This document shows, piece after piece, positions 52,096-63,428 of a DNA stretch of 64,000 nucleotides. Position 1 is the stretch's first letter, and every line of letters begins with the position of its first letter. Made by a program: the position numbers and the translations under genes. Source of the stretch: Platerodrilus igneus (Eukaryota > Arthropoda > Insecta > Coleoptera > Lycidae); NCBI GenBank assembly GCA_036346225.1, contig JARFIW010000668.1, positions 682,001 to 746,000 of the forward strand. The letters are read 5' to 3'. Under the pieces are notes generated by a model, which searched no databases, was not told where the DNA came from, and saw only the letters and a program-made list of their open reading frames with translations.

Positions 52096-54308
52096 TGCTG
52101 TGAATCCTACAAAAAGCCTCACCAGAGTAAAAAAAAATATTCGAGCCTCTCGAATTTGGCACCATGATTTGCTGTGATTCTCGCCTTGTTGAGTCTCTTC
52201 TGATAATCGCCTCTTTACTTTTTCCGCCTCGGCTGCTCCCCTAGATAATTTTCATCCTCATTCATAAAAAAAACAAACACATTCCTACCACAAACATCAA
52301 CGTTAATTCTATTTACATTAATATTCATAATACATTAAAATTTCAAAATTAAATTTCAGCATAAATTTCAGTATCATAAAATTTCAAGTTTAAATTTGTC
52401 ATCATTTTTAATTGGCATCCAGAATTAAAGTCCTTGTAGGATGCCTACTAATTAATTTAACAATATTTGCAGACCTGAGTCTGAGTACAAAGGGAGCATC
52501 TCCCATCCCTTTACGTTAATCAAACAGGTTAGTCTAATTGAGCTCAAAGACAGACCCAAATTTTCATCATAATCAAGAACTTAAACTGCTAAATACTCCT
52601 TTCTACTTAAACAAGAAAATTTCACCTTAAAATTAAAAATTTGTTGTTGGTACAAATTCACTACTGTCCATTTTTTTTATCAAACAAATTATAAAGTTAT
52701 TCAACACACACCAAAAACATCAAAGTTCGAACAAAATTGTATAATTTACCTGAAGGTTACTGCACTCGTGGCTTCAATGTACATCGTTCTTGCTAATTTT
52801 ACCATTCCAACTGGGTTATGTTTCCGTCCTCAGATTCCTGGTCGCCTTTTAAACTTTTCTACACCACCATTCATCTAAAGTTGTTTCAGAGCTTCTCCGG
52901 AACTCGTCTAAGTATATCCAAAATCTTGTTTTGTGGATCCAATCACGATTACAAATAACATTTGACTATTAATACCCCCGAAAAATAGCAAAGAAATTTA
53001 TACTTCTTTCACGCTATACCCCAAAACTGCCTACTTTTGTTTATTCATTTATCATGTACTAATTTCGATAATTGGTACAGTAATACTCGCAACTATAACT
53101 AGACTTTATTACCTTGTATCTTCTTTTCTAAGTGCACTAATGCATAACAACTTGTATCGTAGCACGTCAAGAGCAAACTGTGTTAAAGTATTAAATCAAA
53201 ATCGAAAATCTAAGAGCACTGTTTAAAGCATCGAATAATCAAAATCTAAGAGAGCGAAACTGTTTAAAGTCCGTGTTTATATAATAGCCCGCCCGTACGT
53301 CGGTTTTGTCTCGCAAACGGACAATTTCCAGAATTTCGCATACTATGTTCCCTTTCGACAGTCGGGCACAGCGATTTTATTAAATTTGCACACGCGCCAG
53401 TTAAATCTCAGAAATTTTCCACACGGCACGCAACGTCTGAGAACAACTAATTAAATTTTATACAGAAATGTTATTTTTACACCTCTCATGTTTGCCTCTT
53501 ATTTTCAACCAATCGCAACCCAGTGACGTTGCTCAAATCACGCCTTTAATTAGCCGTGTCTCTGTCTTACGCATATTATCCGTCTCTATCTACCCTGTTC
53601 TGAGTGGTACAAATCGATATTCTTTATTATCGGTTATTTCAATCCACGTGGATTCGTGAGTAAAATAACCCCGTATCTAGCCTTCTAGTTAAAACATCCG
53701 ACCGTTTCCAATATACCTAGAAGCTGTATGTTTATCCAAACAAATTAAACTGAAATTGACTTTTACAAATACGCAGGTGTGTGAACGTTTTAACATAATT
53801 CTCAGAGCTTTATTTCGTGGTATTTTAACCTTGGATTTTCACAGGCTTTTATGCTTATTATACCTTAATAATCGTTCGATTAACTCCAATTAAAATAATA
53901 ATGAATGGCATTGACTTCTACCCTTTAATTTTTAGTGAATCCTAATTAAATATTAATTATTATTTGTACATTTTATTTAATACTCGTTACTTAAACTTGA
54001 ATTAATTAATATAAATTTTGCACGTAATTTCCATTTGTTTCTTTACTTGGAATAATTAAATTACATACAAGTTGAGCATTTTAATACTGCTTCTTTTTAT
54101 AGAAAACGTCTAGTGAATAATTTAAATCCCTTATTTTTAATGAAACGAATAAATTTTTATGCTTCACGGTTTTAATAATGCGTACTTTTTCCCAAAGCTT
54201 CCTTATACACGGTGATTAAAATTATTTGATGCACTTAATTAATTTTCTACGTCTAAATATGAGTTATATATATATATATATACACACATATGTATATATA
54301 TATATATA
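52063..54308. repeat. 2.3-kb noncoding repeat, copy 2
   Basis: Aligned along its length with 21599-23974, including a TA core at the left (52070-52094), TTGCTGTGA, GGATGCCTACTAATTA, CCTGAAGGTTACTGCACTCG, and TAAATATGAGT before the right TA tract (54263-54308). It is about 150 bases shorter overall. Confidence 0.75.
52141..52164 (-). repeat. tRNA-Lys primer-site-like unit in repeat copy 2
   Basis: Minus strand TGGTGCCAAATTCGAGAGGC, following AATCACAGCAAATCA. It corresponds to the units at 21633-21738 in copy 1. Confidence 0.45.
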
Positions 54309-54334
54309 ATAATGTGTATATATAATCAATAATA

Positions 54335-54798
54335 GGTAATTAGTTACATAAGGTGAGTTGATAAATACTAACGTATTACAGTTAATAAGAAGAAATAATA
54401 ATTTATACTTTTATGCAAAGCACAAATGATCATTTCAAATCGAGCTAGTAATTGAAAAAAGGAAAATATAAGGTTCCAAACAGGATTTGAACCTGTATCT
54501 TAAGCTTTCCGGACCCTTGTGGTTTTCAATTACTCCACCTAGACCGATGACGACAATTGGAAAATTTACAAATCTAAATCGTGCCCACAACCATACATCA
54601 ACCTAACTTTCAATTACGTTTGGTATTTTTGTCAATCATATCTGACAGTGTCAAGTTTTTTACTAATGTTAAGTATAGATAGGAAGCAACGCTCAAAATT
54701 ACAGCTATAAGCCAAGTATTAAATATATGAATATATTAGGTAGTTAATTATACAAGATCAGTCGATAAATACTAACATATTATTAGTTAATAAGATGA

Positions 54799-54805
<7 letters not shown>
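54335..54805. repeat. 75-bp direct repeat flanking a tRNA-like segment
   Basis: TAGGTAATTAGTTACATAAG...GATAAATACTAACGTATTA at 54335-54410 recurs at 54728-54805 with about 15 per cent difference. The 317 bases between contain the tRNA-like sequence. Confidence 0.6.
54470..54556 (-). repeat. tRNA-like, possible SINE head
   Basis: Minus strand: GGTCTAGGTGGAGTAATTG resembles a D-arm/A box, and ACAGGTTCAAATCCTGT is a perfect T-arm with a B-box. The acceptor strands do not pair, so I read it as a tRNA-derived SINE or pseudogene rather than a working tRNA. Confidence 0.5.
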
Positions 54806-54847
<42 letters not shown>

Positions 54848-55578
54848 GTGTCCAAATTTCGAGTCTCTACATTGTGATTTCAGTTATTATAAGAGATAGA
54901 AATTGGGTTAAATAGGGAAAGATTTGGAGGAATCCAGGCCAGTTTTGTATCCGTTTACAAAATTGGTGTAAGTTGTCTGGTTTTGGAGATATTCGAAGAA
55001 AACTAAAAATGGCGGATTTTGTTTTTTGATAATAAAACATGAATCATAAGTCGCACCATCACAAGACTTGCACATTATTAATACACTTTTCTAAAAGGAG
55101 TATTTTAGCATGAACAGAATTATTCGACTGTCTTTTGTTTTCGAGAAAACGCCCACAACTTTTGTTTTTCTTATGGCCGCCATTTTGAATATTAAGTGAA
55201 TATTATGCGCCTAAAAATTACCTTTTCAAAAATATGCCACATGTCTATAAAAAAATGCAAAACTATCCTAAATTTTAAAAATAACTAAATTTGTGTGTTC
55301 TTTAACGTTTGGTAATCCCAACAGGGCAAAAATTTGATTTCTACTTTATGAAAAGTACAATACACATTTTATAATGTACGCAAACAGCATTTGTCAGAAA
55401 TTATTAATTATAGTGGTACTAGAGTTAAAATGATATCGTTTTATAATAGTAGGCGGTGGTATGTGACAAAACCAAACAATTGAATTACAGTTATATGTCA
55501 AACAAATTCTAAAATTTAGATAAACTTGTGTGTGTTGTAAGTTTTGGTGCCGGTGGTGCTGCATTTTTAATTTAAAAA

Positions 55579-56699
55579 ATGGCACATGTCTACAAGTTTT
55601 CGAATGAGGAAAAGTTTGATATGCTAAGTACTTATTTACAATCGTTTCGGAACGCTGATACGGCATCCGCCAGATATTTGGAATTGTATCCAGAAAGACG
55701 ACAACCGCATAAAACATACTTCAGAAAAATTGTAATGAATTTACTGAATTATGGTGCTTTTGAACAGACTAGGGAACAATACGACTTAAACAATAGGGGA
55801 CGTGTTCTAAGCATTACTGAGGCGGTAACACGAAATCCATCCACATCCGTAAGATCTGTAAGCCGTGAACTTAATATTCCAAAATCAACTGTTCATAATA
55901 TTTTTAAAAAGGAAAAGTTTCATCCTTATAAACCTACTATTGTCCAAGGCCTCAAAAGAGAAGATTTCGCCAGACGAATGCGTTTTTGTAATTGGTACAT
56001 CCAAAAATGCGAGGAAGAACCGCACTTTCCAGAATTGATAATATGGACAGACGAAACGCGGTTGACCAATTGCATCACTGGAGCACTGAAAATCATCATC
56101 TGACGGCGCAACGCAAATTTCAAACGAGATATGGATTTAACGTTTGGTGTGGTATCTTAGGTAGTTAATTATGATATAAATATTTTAGTAAATTAACCAA
56201 TGTAATTAATACTTTTATAGGTAATAATTTGATTGGACCCTTTTATTTTGTCAATAACCTCAATGGCGCCATATATACGGAATTGTTAAGAGACCAAATA
56301 ATTCCGGCTATTAGAGGACTTGTACCAAATGATGATGATTTTCGAAAACTATGGTTTCAGCAAGATGGTTGTCCAGCTCACAATTCCCGAGAAGTTAGCG
56401 CCCTTTTAGCTGAACATTTTGGCCAAAATATTATATGCAATAGTGGACCAATTATGTGGCCGGCAAGATCACCAGATCTTACACCACTTGATTTTTATTT
56501 ATGGGGTTTTGCTAAAAATGAGGTATATGAGTTTGAACCACCTCATAATATAAACAAACTGCAGGAAAGAGTCCGTGACATTCTTAACTCTATAAATAGG
56601 CGCACGTTAAGCAGAGTTGTACGGAAAGTTTTAATTAATTGTCGAATGTGCAGTGATGCAAACGGACAGCATTTTCAGCATCTACGGGAAGGAATTTAG
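55579..56699 (+). pseudogene. IS630/mariner-type transposase with an apparent intron
   Basis: The first frame (from M-A-H-V-Y-K-F-S-N-E-E at 55579) has paired helix-turn-helix segments (V-R-S-V-S-R-E-L-N-I-P-K-S-T-V-H) and I-W-T-D-E-T-R-L with the first catalytic Asp. A small deletion near 56075 shifts the frame; the shifted frame reads H-H-W-S-T-E-N, F-N-V-W-C-G-I-L-G and meets a 60-nt GT...AG segment (56161-56220) whose removal continues N-N-L-I-G-P-F-Y-F. Then W-F-Q-Q-D-G-C-P-A-H (second Asp) and S-P-D-L-T-P-L-D-F-Y-L-W-G (third Asp, 41 residues on). One frameshift makes this copy inactive. Confidence 0.9.
56161..56220 (+). other. apparent 60-nt intron in the transposase gene
   Basis: Starts GTAGTTAATT and ends CTTTTATAG. 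Without it G-I-L-G joins N-N-L-I-G, as in intronless relatives; with it the frame has stops. Contains AATTAAC-like branch candidates. Confidence 0.7.
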
Positions 56700-57361
56700 A
56701 TGATAGTTTGCTGTTTCGGTCACATTTAATTTTGTTCCCTAAATTAGATAAGATAGGCTACAGTTTTATGTTTAAGTTAATTTTAAGATTTATATCCAAT
56801 ACTTTACGAGTTCTACTTAACAAAATGTATGTGGTACTACTACTACTACTACTGTTTGGAAAGTAGAAATCAAATTTTTGCCCTGTTGGGATTACCAAAC
56901 GTTAAAGAACATACAAATTTAGTTATTTTTAAAATTTAGGATAGTTTTGCATTTTTTTATAGACATGTGGCATATTTTTGAAAAGGTAATTTTTAGGCGC
57001 ATAATATTCACTTAATATTCAAAATGGCGGCCATAAGAAAAACAAAAGTTGTGGGCGTTTCCTCGAAAACAAAAGACAGTCGAATGATTCTGCTTATGCT
57101 AAAATACTCCTTTTAAAAAAGTGTCTTAATAATGTGCAAGTCTTGTGATGATGCGACTTATGATTCATGTTTTATTAACAAAAAACAAAATCCGCCATTT
57201 TTAGTTTTCTTCGAATATCTCCAAAAACCAGACAACTTACACCAATTTTGTAAACGGATACAAAACTGGCCTGGATTCCTCCAAATCTTTCCCCATTTAA
57301 CCCAATTTCTATCTCTTATAATAACTGAAATCACAATGTAGAGACTCGAAATTTGGACACA

Positions 57362-57403
<42 letters not shown>

Positions 57404-57410
<7 letters not shown>

Positions 57411-59059
57411 ATATTTGGGTGCTGAAAGGGTGTTATTTTTCATTTTTAAACTAATTTAGCATTCAGCATGTGAAAATACATCAAATAACTCTTTTAAAGT
57501 AAATAGTTTAGAATGTAATAGTTTTTCAGTAAATTTCAGGAAGTTAAAATTTAATTTTCATAATTTTTCAGATAATTATTCAGAAAATATAGCGTATAAT
57601 ATACAAGAAGCATTCCGTGTATAATACGGCATTTAAAATTCAGATTTTTAAACACGAATTTAACCTTCTTATTAAATTACAGACAAGTTGGTAGGAATAT
57701 TACTAAAAGCTTTTAGCTCGATTTCAAACCGCTATATTTTTCCTTGTATTATTAAATAGGGGAGATAAGACTTGGACAAATAACAGCGATTATAGGTAGT
57801 TTAGTTATCGACGTCAATTAGTGAACGGAGAAATAAATTCATGACTTCTAAAAGGATGTAAAAATTGAGTATAAACAGAATAGGATAAGGTAGAAATCGT
57901 CCGTTTATACAACCAATATTGAAAACTAGGTAACAGCGAAAGGTGATTTGAATGCGTAGGTAGGAGTGGAATAGAGATAACACGTGTTCGTTAGAGGCGT
58001 AGCTTAGACGTTAGTTGTCGTCGACTTGGGGTAAATGCTAAGGTTGTTTTGAGTATCGATTTTTAAAAATACTACGAAAACATTAGTACACGTGCGACAG
58101 TCGTTAGCTTCAACTTGATTTTCAGAGAAGTGTTTTTAAAAGATACGTAGAATTGTTGTGTACTTGAGTTGTGAGTGTGGAGCGGTTTATGGAAAGCAAG
58201 AATTTACCTCATTGATTTTAGGAATTGTAGCAGTCTTTGGAGATATAGAAAACTTGGATATAAGCCGCAGGAGTTTGATTAGAAACTCTCTTGATTTTCA
58301 ACACCCTTACGCTTTTAGTCTATTAATATGCTACGACTCTGAAACTCCGATAAGCTTATACGATTGCATAATCCTTTTAAACTACGATAAACGTTTTAAG
58401 TAAAAGCAATGCGATTTTATTTTGCACTTATTATGAAAATAATGTAATTAGTTTGGAGTAAATGTCGGGGCCTAATGGATTTGGTTTATTATCAAAAGCT
58501 ATGGTCATAGAAGAAGAGGTTTGAGGTACCGCAGTAGTTTGGTTAACGATAGAGGACCTTGTGGTAAATTTGGTTACAGCAGAAATTGGATGAAGCAATC
58601 CAAGTTAGGATTGTTCATGCATGCAGCAGTTCAAGGCTGCATGCTGCTTGTGTAAATATGTATCTTAGGTAACTGTGTTTTATAGTTGTTTGTGTGTAAA
58701 TATGTAATTAATGACTTTGAGGATTGGGTGTATAATTGTATATTAAGTAAAAAGACAAAAACAAGGGGAAGTTTTATTAAGAATATCTAATTTGGGTTAT
58801 TTTTAATAATTTTGCGTGAATAATTTATGGTATTGGAAGTCTATATTATGTACAAGGTAAAAAGGTCTGTTTGAAATTGGTGTGCAAAACTTAGCACTAA
58901 AAGGTCAAGATTTTACTATGAGCTCGTATTGAAACAGAGATAGATTAAGAAGTGTGTTGAAGCCCTATTCTTTCTTTTTTATTAAATGGATATTATCAGA
59001 TGTAAATATTGATCTTAAAATGTACTATTAAGGGCGTATGTAAGAGGAGATGTATATAA

Positions 59060-59090
<31 letters not shown>
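57404..59090. other. noncoding stretch
   Basis: No supportable gene. A perfect 9-bp stem with 8-base loop (GCATGCAGC...GCTGCATGC) lies at 58619-58644. An 81-codon frame at 58158 shows no known motif. Confidence 0.35.
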
Positions 59091-59091
59091 A

Positions 59092-59183
59092 TTTCAGGGA
59101 AACCTGTAGGTTAGTTCAGAATAGGAAACAATTACGGTACGCGTCTTACCAGTTCCAGGAATGAAGACCTAATGATGATGTAA
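59092..59183 (+). mobile_element. short 3' tail of the RTE-like LINE family
   Basis: F-R-E-T-C-R-L-V-Q-N-R-K-Q ... Y-A-S-Y-Q followed by GAAGACCTAATGATGATG, the same end as copies A, B and D. Severe 5' truncation: about 90 bases only. Confidence 0.75.
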
Positions 59184-59317
59184 ATAAATGTGGTTTATTG
59201 ACCGTAGCAGAATTTTTTTCGAGTATAGTTTATTTTCAGGAAAGTGAGCAAAACAGCCGTGGCACATTTTATAAGCAAAGGTCCCAGAATACGGAACAGA
59301 GAAAATCGCAGTATTAA

Positions 59318-59407
59318 TGGCGTCCAAGTCGTGGAGCTCGTAGCAATATAGGCGCCCAATTAGTGGGGTTCGTAGCAATTAAAATGCAACCAAGTCGTAG
59401 GGGCTCG
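59318..59407 (+). repeat. three tRNA-Lys primer-site-like units in tandem
   Basis: Plus strand units at 59318-59340 (TGGCGTCCAAGTCGTGGAGC), 59350-59372 (AGGCGCCCAATTAGTGGGGT) and 59385-59407 (ATGCAACCAAGTCGTAGGGG). Each is followed by (C/T)TCGTAGCAAT and the last runs into a TA tract. Confidence 0.55.
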
Positions 59408-59410
59408 TAG

Positions 59411-59457
<47 letters not shown>
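59411..59457. repeat. (TA)n microsatellite
   Basis: About 23 TA units between the primer-site-like units and the truncated transposon. Confidence 0.95.
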
Positions 59458-59461
<4 letters not shown>

Positions 59462-60095
59462 GTCACATGTTATCGTATACAGGCAATATCTCCCTTATTT
59501 GAAAAGATTAAAAAAAAATTAAAAAACAGTTTTCAATGGCACACCAACACCTTTCTACTAACGTATTGAAAAACAGTATTTGTTTTTGCAACCCTTTGGA
59601 AACCACCCCCCACCTTTTTTTTTATTAAATTGCACTCCCTGTATATTTTCATCAAAAATGAATTGCCATTGTATTGTGAATATGATGACATATCACATTT
59701 AGTAGTTTTTATTTACTAATACCAAAAAAATTAACAACTTATGTTTTATAAATTACATGTATTAACATAATGGAAACAATAACAAAAAATAAAACTCTTT
59801 TATTGGTTTTAATAAATTAAAGTAAATGTTCAAAATTATTTCCCGCCGATTCTAACGCAGGCTTCAAAACGTCCTAGAAGCGTGAATCATAGCTGGCAGA
59901 ATGCAACGGCATGCTTCACGAATACGTTCTTTAAGACCATCTAAATATACAGGTTGTGTTTGATAAACTAATTCTCTTATGTAGCCCCACCAAAAATAGA
60001 CCAGTGGTGTGAGGTCTGGTGATCGGGCCGGCTAAGCTATCGGTCCATAAGTACCAATCCATCTGTTTGGAAATTGTTGTTGTTGAATATTTAAA
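59458..60095 (-). mobile_element. truncated IS630/mariner-type element
   Basis: The left terminus GGGTGTCACATGTTATCG follows a TA tract. The minus frame 60095-59814 gives the transposase end: F-P-N-R-W-I-G-T-Y-G-P-I-A, a stop, P-A-R-S-P-D-L-T-P-L-V-Y-F-W-W-G, where the third catalytic Asp is Val, and R-E-A-C-R. The rest of the gene and the other terminus are missing. It is a different subfamily from 54846-57364. Confidence 0.82.
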
Positions 60096-60540
60096 TCAGC
60101 AATTTCCAAGGAGTCGCTAGCTCTGTTTAACGGTGCGACCTAAGGGGTCGTCTTAAAACTATCCAAATCTAGCTAGCTAATTTAAAATGGATTCAAATTT
60201 TCTAAGCATTCGCCAAATATTTTAATAGTGAATCCAGATATTTTGCCTACTCTATAAATTAACAAATTCGTGCTCCCTGATCTAAGTAATTTATTTTACC
60301 TTTACCCTAAATCCGTCCCTAGCTTTCCCTATTATTCCCTAACTGATTTATTTTATAATTACAATCTTTACAATTACAATCTGCGTTCCTATAAAATTGT
60401 TGTTACCAAAAATGGCGGCAGAACGTCAGACAAAACAAATCAAGTTTCAAAAATAAATGTAAAATGAATATAAGTAAAAATAAAATTATAATTATTTATG
60501 GTTCCGTGTTGGAACCGTGTCATTTTATAAATTAAAGTGG

Positions 60541-60578
60541 ACGTTTCGCCCACTTTTGTAAGGGGTTTCATCAGGACA
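60541..60578 (-). ncRNA. hammerhead-like core motif
   Basis: Minus strand GTCCTGATGAAACCCC, a short loop, then GTGGGCGAAACGTCC. CTGATGA, a short CCC/GGG helix and GAAA are the invariant parts of a hammerhead ribozyme. The cleavage-site strand that would close stem III is not seen upstream, so it is at most a half motif. Similar CTGATGA...GGCGAAACG phrases mark Penelope-like elements. A GGTTCC/GGAACC hairpin lies at 60500-60516. Confidence 0.4.
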
Positions 60579-60679
60579 AGAAAATAAATAATAAAATTAA
60601 AAATATAAAAATAATAAAGATAGAATGATAATATTAAATAGATAAGTTAAAGTGTAAAGTGAAGAATGAAAGAAGAAAC

Positions 60680-61840
60680 TGAAGAAACAGAAATACCAAC
60701 AAAGCCTCACTAAAATACTCAAAACAGAACTCAGCAATAAGCAAAACACTAGCAATAACACATATGCGATACCCATACTAACTTACTCGTTCGGCAATAC
60801 AAGATGAAGCAATACTGATCTAGACGCACTCAACACACGCACACGATCACAATATCACAGATGCAAAATACACCACATCCACTCAGCTATAGAAATATTC
60901 ACGCTCAATAGAAAAGATGGAAGAAGAGAATTCATCGATATAAGAAACATGTGCTTCATAAAAAGCAGAAACAAGTAACATACACAAAGCGATCACGCAC
61001 GCAAACACATCAACCACACCAATACAACTTAACAACAGTACTTTCAACTCCTTAGAAGAAATCGCAACAACACACAAAGCAAGAAACCTGGAAGAAAAAA
61101 CGCTAGACGGGACACATTCACACTATCTTCAACCACAACATACCAACCAAAAAGCATCAAACACATTACTCAAGAAAGGTAACATATTCGGTGAAACAGA
61201 GAGATTCATGATGGCAATACAAGATCAGACAACCAACACACTACTGTTACGGTAAACACATCACCAAAAATCCCAACACAACAACAGACAAATGTAGATT
61301 ATGTAAACAACAAATAGAAACAAAAGAACACATCGCAGGCACATGTCCAGTATTAGGAAACACAAAATACATCAAACGATATGACAACGTCTTAAAAATA
61401 ACACACCAACAACTAGCCCTACATCACAAACTCGCAAAAGAACATACACCAATATACAAATACACACCGCAAACATACTTGAAAATACAGAACACATGCT
61501 ATACTAGAACAAAAGCACAGTAACCGAAAAACAACACCACACAACAAACCAGAAGTTACACTCATTCACGTACAAAAAAACTCAACTAAAAGAAATACCT
61601 ATCCTAAACACACTCAATATATAGACGAAGACAGGAAAGAAAAATAGAAAAATACACAACTAGCTTAAGAAACAGAAGACATGTGGCACCAAGAAAAAGT
61701 AGAAATAATACAAATCGTAGTATCAAGTACAGGAGTCATATCAAACAAACTACACCGATATATTCAAAAACTACAATTACATCCAAACACATTCACACAT
61801 TTACAAAAATCAGTCATACTCGACAAATTGTAACATACTG
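60680..61840 (+). mobile_element. decayed LINE fragment, C-terminal region
   Basis: Broken plus frames: D-K-C-R-L-C-K-Q-Q-I-E-T-K-E-H-I-A-G-T-C-P (C-C-H-C knuckle near 61290), K-Y-I-K-R-Y-D-N-V, L-H/A-L-H-H-K-L-A-K, Y-K-Y-T-P-Q, then V-V-S-S-T-G-V-I-S-N-K-L and L-Q-K-S-V-I-L-D near 61810. The pattern C-x2-C ... E-H-I-x3-C followed by R-x-D-N-V is common at the end of a LINE type in many animals. The RT core is not seen. CA-rich. Confidence 0.6.
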
Positions 61841-63428
61841 TTTTAATAAGCTCTAATAGTTCTAGTATTCCTAAAAATAGTTAGTTTCTAGTTTAATTTT
61901 AGCATGCTAATTATTAGAATTGTAGCGGCTGCAGGATCACCCAAGTAGCTTCTCAGCGAAGTTCCCAGAAAGATCTAATCCAAGAGTTAATCAATTTTTC
62001 TAAAGGCACTTACTTTAAGGGCACTAAACATGTCAAATTAGTCCATATCTATGATTAGATGTCAATCATGCTTTAGGATCCTGTTTATGTCAGGGTGGTC
62101 TGAAGCAATTTTTCAATTAGCTGAGCACTCAACTAAAATCAATTCTGAGAGCTACGGTTGTGGTTATCTTAGGCATTGACAGTTTTAATTAAAATTAAAG
62201 ATTTACGACCGGCGCATCCTAAGCCGAGTAAGAGCGTCAAGAAAGGGGTTATTTTCAATTAACCAAAATGTATATAAGGAGGCCAGCCGGTGGGAATCGG
62301 GGTTGTTTATTTCCAGACGCGTTAGAGGTTAAAGCTAACGGTTACTAGTGATGTGTTTATTTCTCTGCAGTCAAGTACGGGCCGTTATGTTTTAAGTTAT
62401 TTATTTCTCTGAGTAAGTAATTAGTATATGTGATATTACTATGAACTCAAGGCTGTGTTATGCAGCATAAGTCAGTTATTTGTTTAAAAACAGTATTTGT
62501 CGACTTCCATAAAATACAATTCCGGGTGAATGCCCAGTTCAAGTAAATTGATCCGTTTTATTATTGCTTTGGAGACCGCATCGTTTTAGAAGGGTCTTCT
62601 ATTATATTGTGTTTCGACGGTGTCAGAGGTCGTTAATCACTAATCCACGAGACTACCTGAGAATGCAAAGCTCAGGCCCGAAGTCAAGTTACGGTACTAT
62701 TTGACCCTTGAGAAGGTCGTATTTTTCATGGTGTAGATGACCCCGTGGTTAAAAGGGTCGTCGCACTATGCAAGTTAATTAGACTAGGGTAGCATTAATA
62801 AATTTTTGTTATTGGGGTGTGTACACCTAGAACTGTATCTATTCAAAATATGTTTGTTAGTTAAGTTTAGTTAAGTTGTGTTTGTGCTAGCCGGAGACTA
62901 TAAGTGACTTATTTTCTGTTCTGCCATTTTGGTTCATCGCCCACGAACAAAGTGCGACGAGAGCTATTACCGCGATTGGTCCATGGGCCGTTTAATTCCC
63001 ATGGTGGCGCCCTTTTGTACATAAGGTTATTTACTTTATATTTTGTTATGCATATGTAATTAGTCAAAGTTTTAGTTAGTAGCTCGTTCAATAAAACAAT
63101 CGAATTTTCGTCTCAGTGTGTTTGTTTAATGAACCCCCCCTTCACCGACTGCTGCAGCTTGCGAGGCAACGTCCCGAAACGTGAGGGTACGATAGGTTAG
63201 AGGTCCGGTTATTTATTATTTATTGTTAATTGGATACCCTCACGCGGTAGGTAAATATTAAAATTATACTGGCGCATTAACGTGGTTAAAATTGTAATTA
63301 TGGTAAACAACACACGGACGAATTTTTAGATTGTTTTGTTTTTATTTAGTGTTAGGCAGAATTACAGTTTAATATTAGTGATTTAGGAACAAGTTTCGTT
63401 ATTGTTGGCTTTTACCTTTTAGTTAGTC
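61841..63428 (+). other. probable LTR and leader of a Gypsy-type element
   Basis: A TATATAAGG at 62271-62279 with a candidate start about 30 bases on, an AATAAA near 62798 and another at 63091, a TGGCGCCC at 63005-63012 that could begin a tRNA-Lys-type primer site, and a gag-like frame at 63429. A TGTAGCGGCTGC at 61921 could be the LTR start. The opposite LTR would lie beyond the window, so boundaries are unproven. Confidence 0.35.

Larger units (their letters stand above)
54846..57364 (+). mobile_element. IS630/mariner-type transposon with about 500-bp terminal inverted repeats
   Basis: Ends CAGTGTCCAAATTTCGAG in inverted orientation, flanked by TA tracts. The inverted repeats run 54846-55347 and 56860-57364 and stay nearly identical for about 500 bp apart from small indels. 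This is very long for the superfamily, where tens to 200 bp is common. A single transposase gene lies between. Total length 2519 bp. Confidence 0.93.

Noticed and set aside
54470..54556. Functional tRNA gene
   Set aside because: The T-arm is perfect but the acceptor strands do not pair and the anticodon arm is not convincing.
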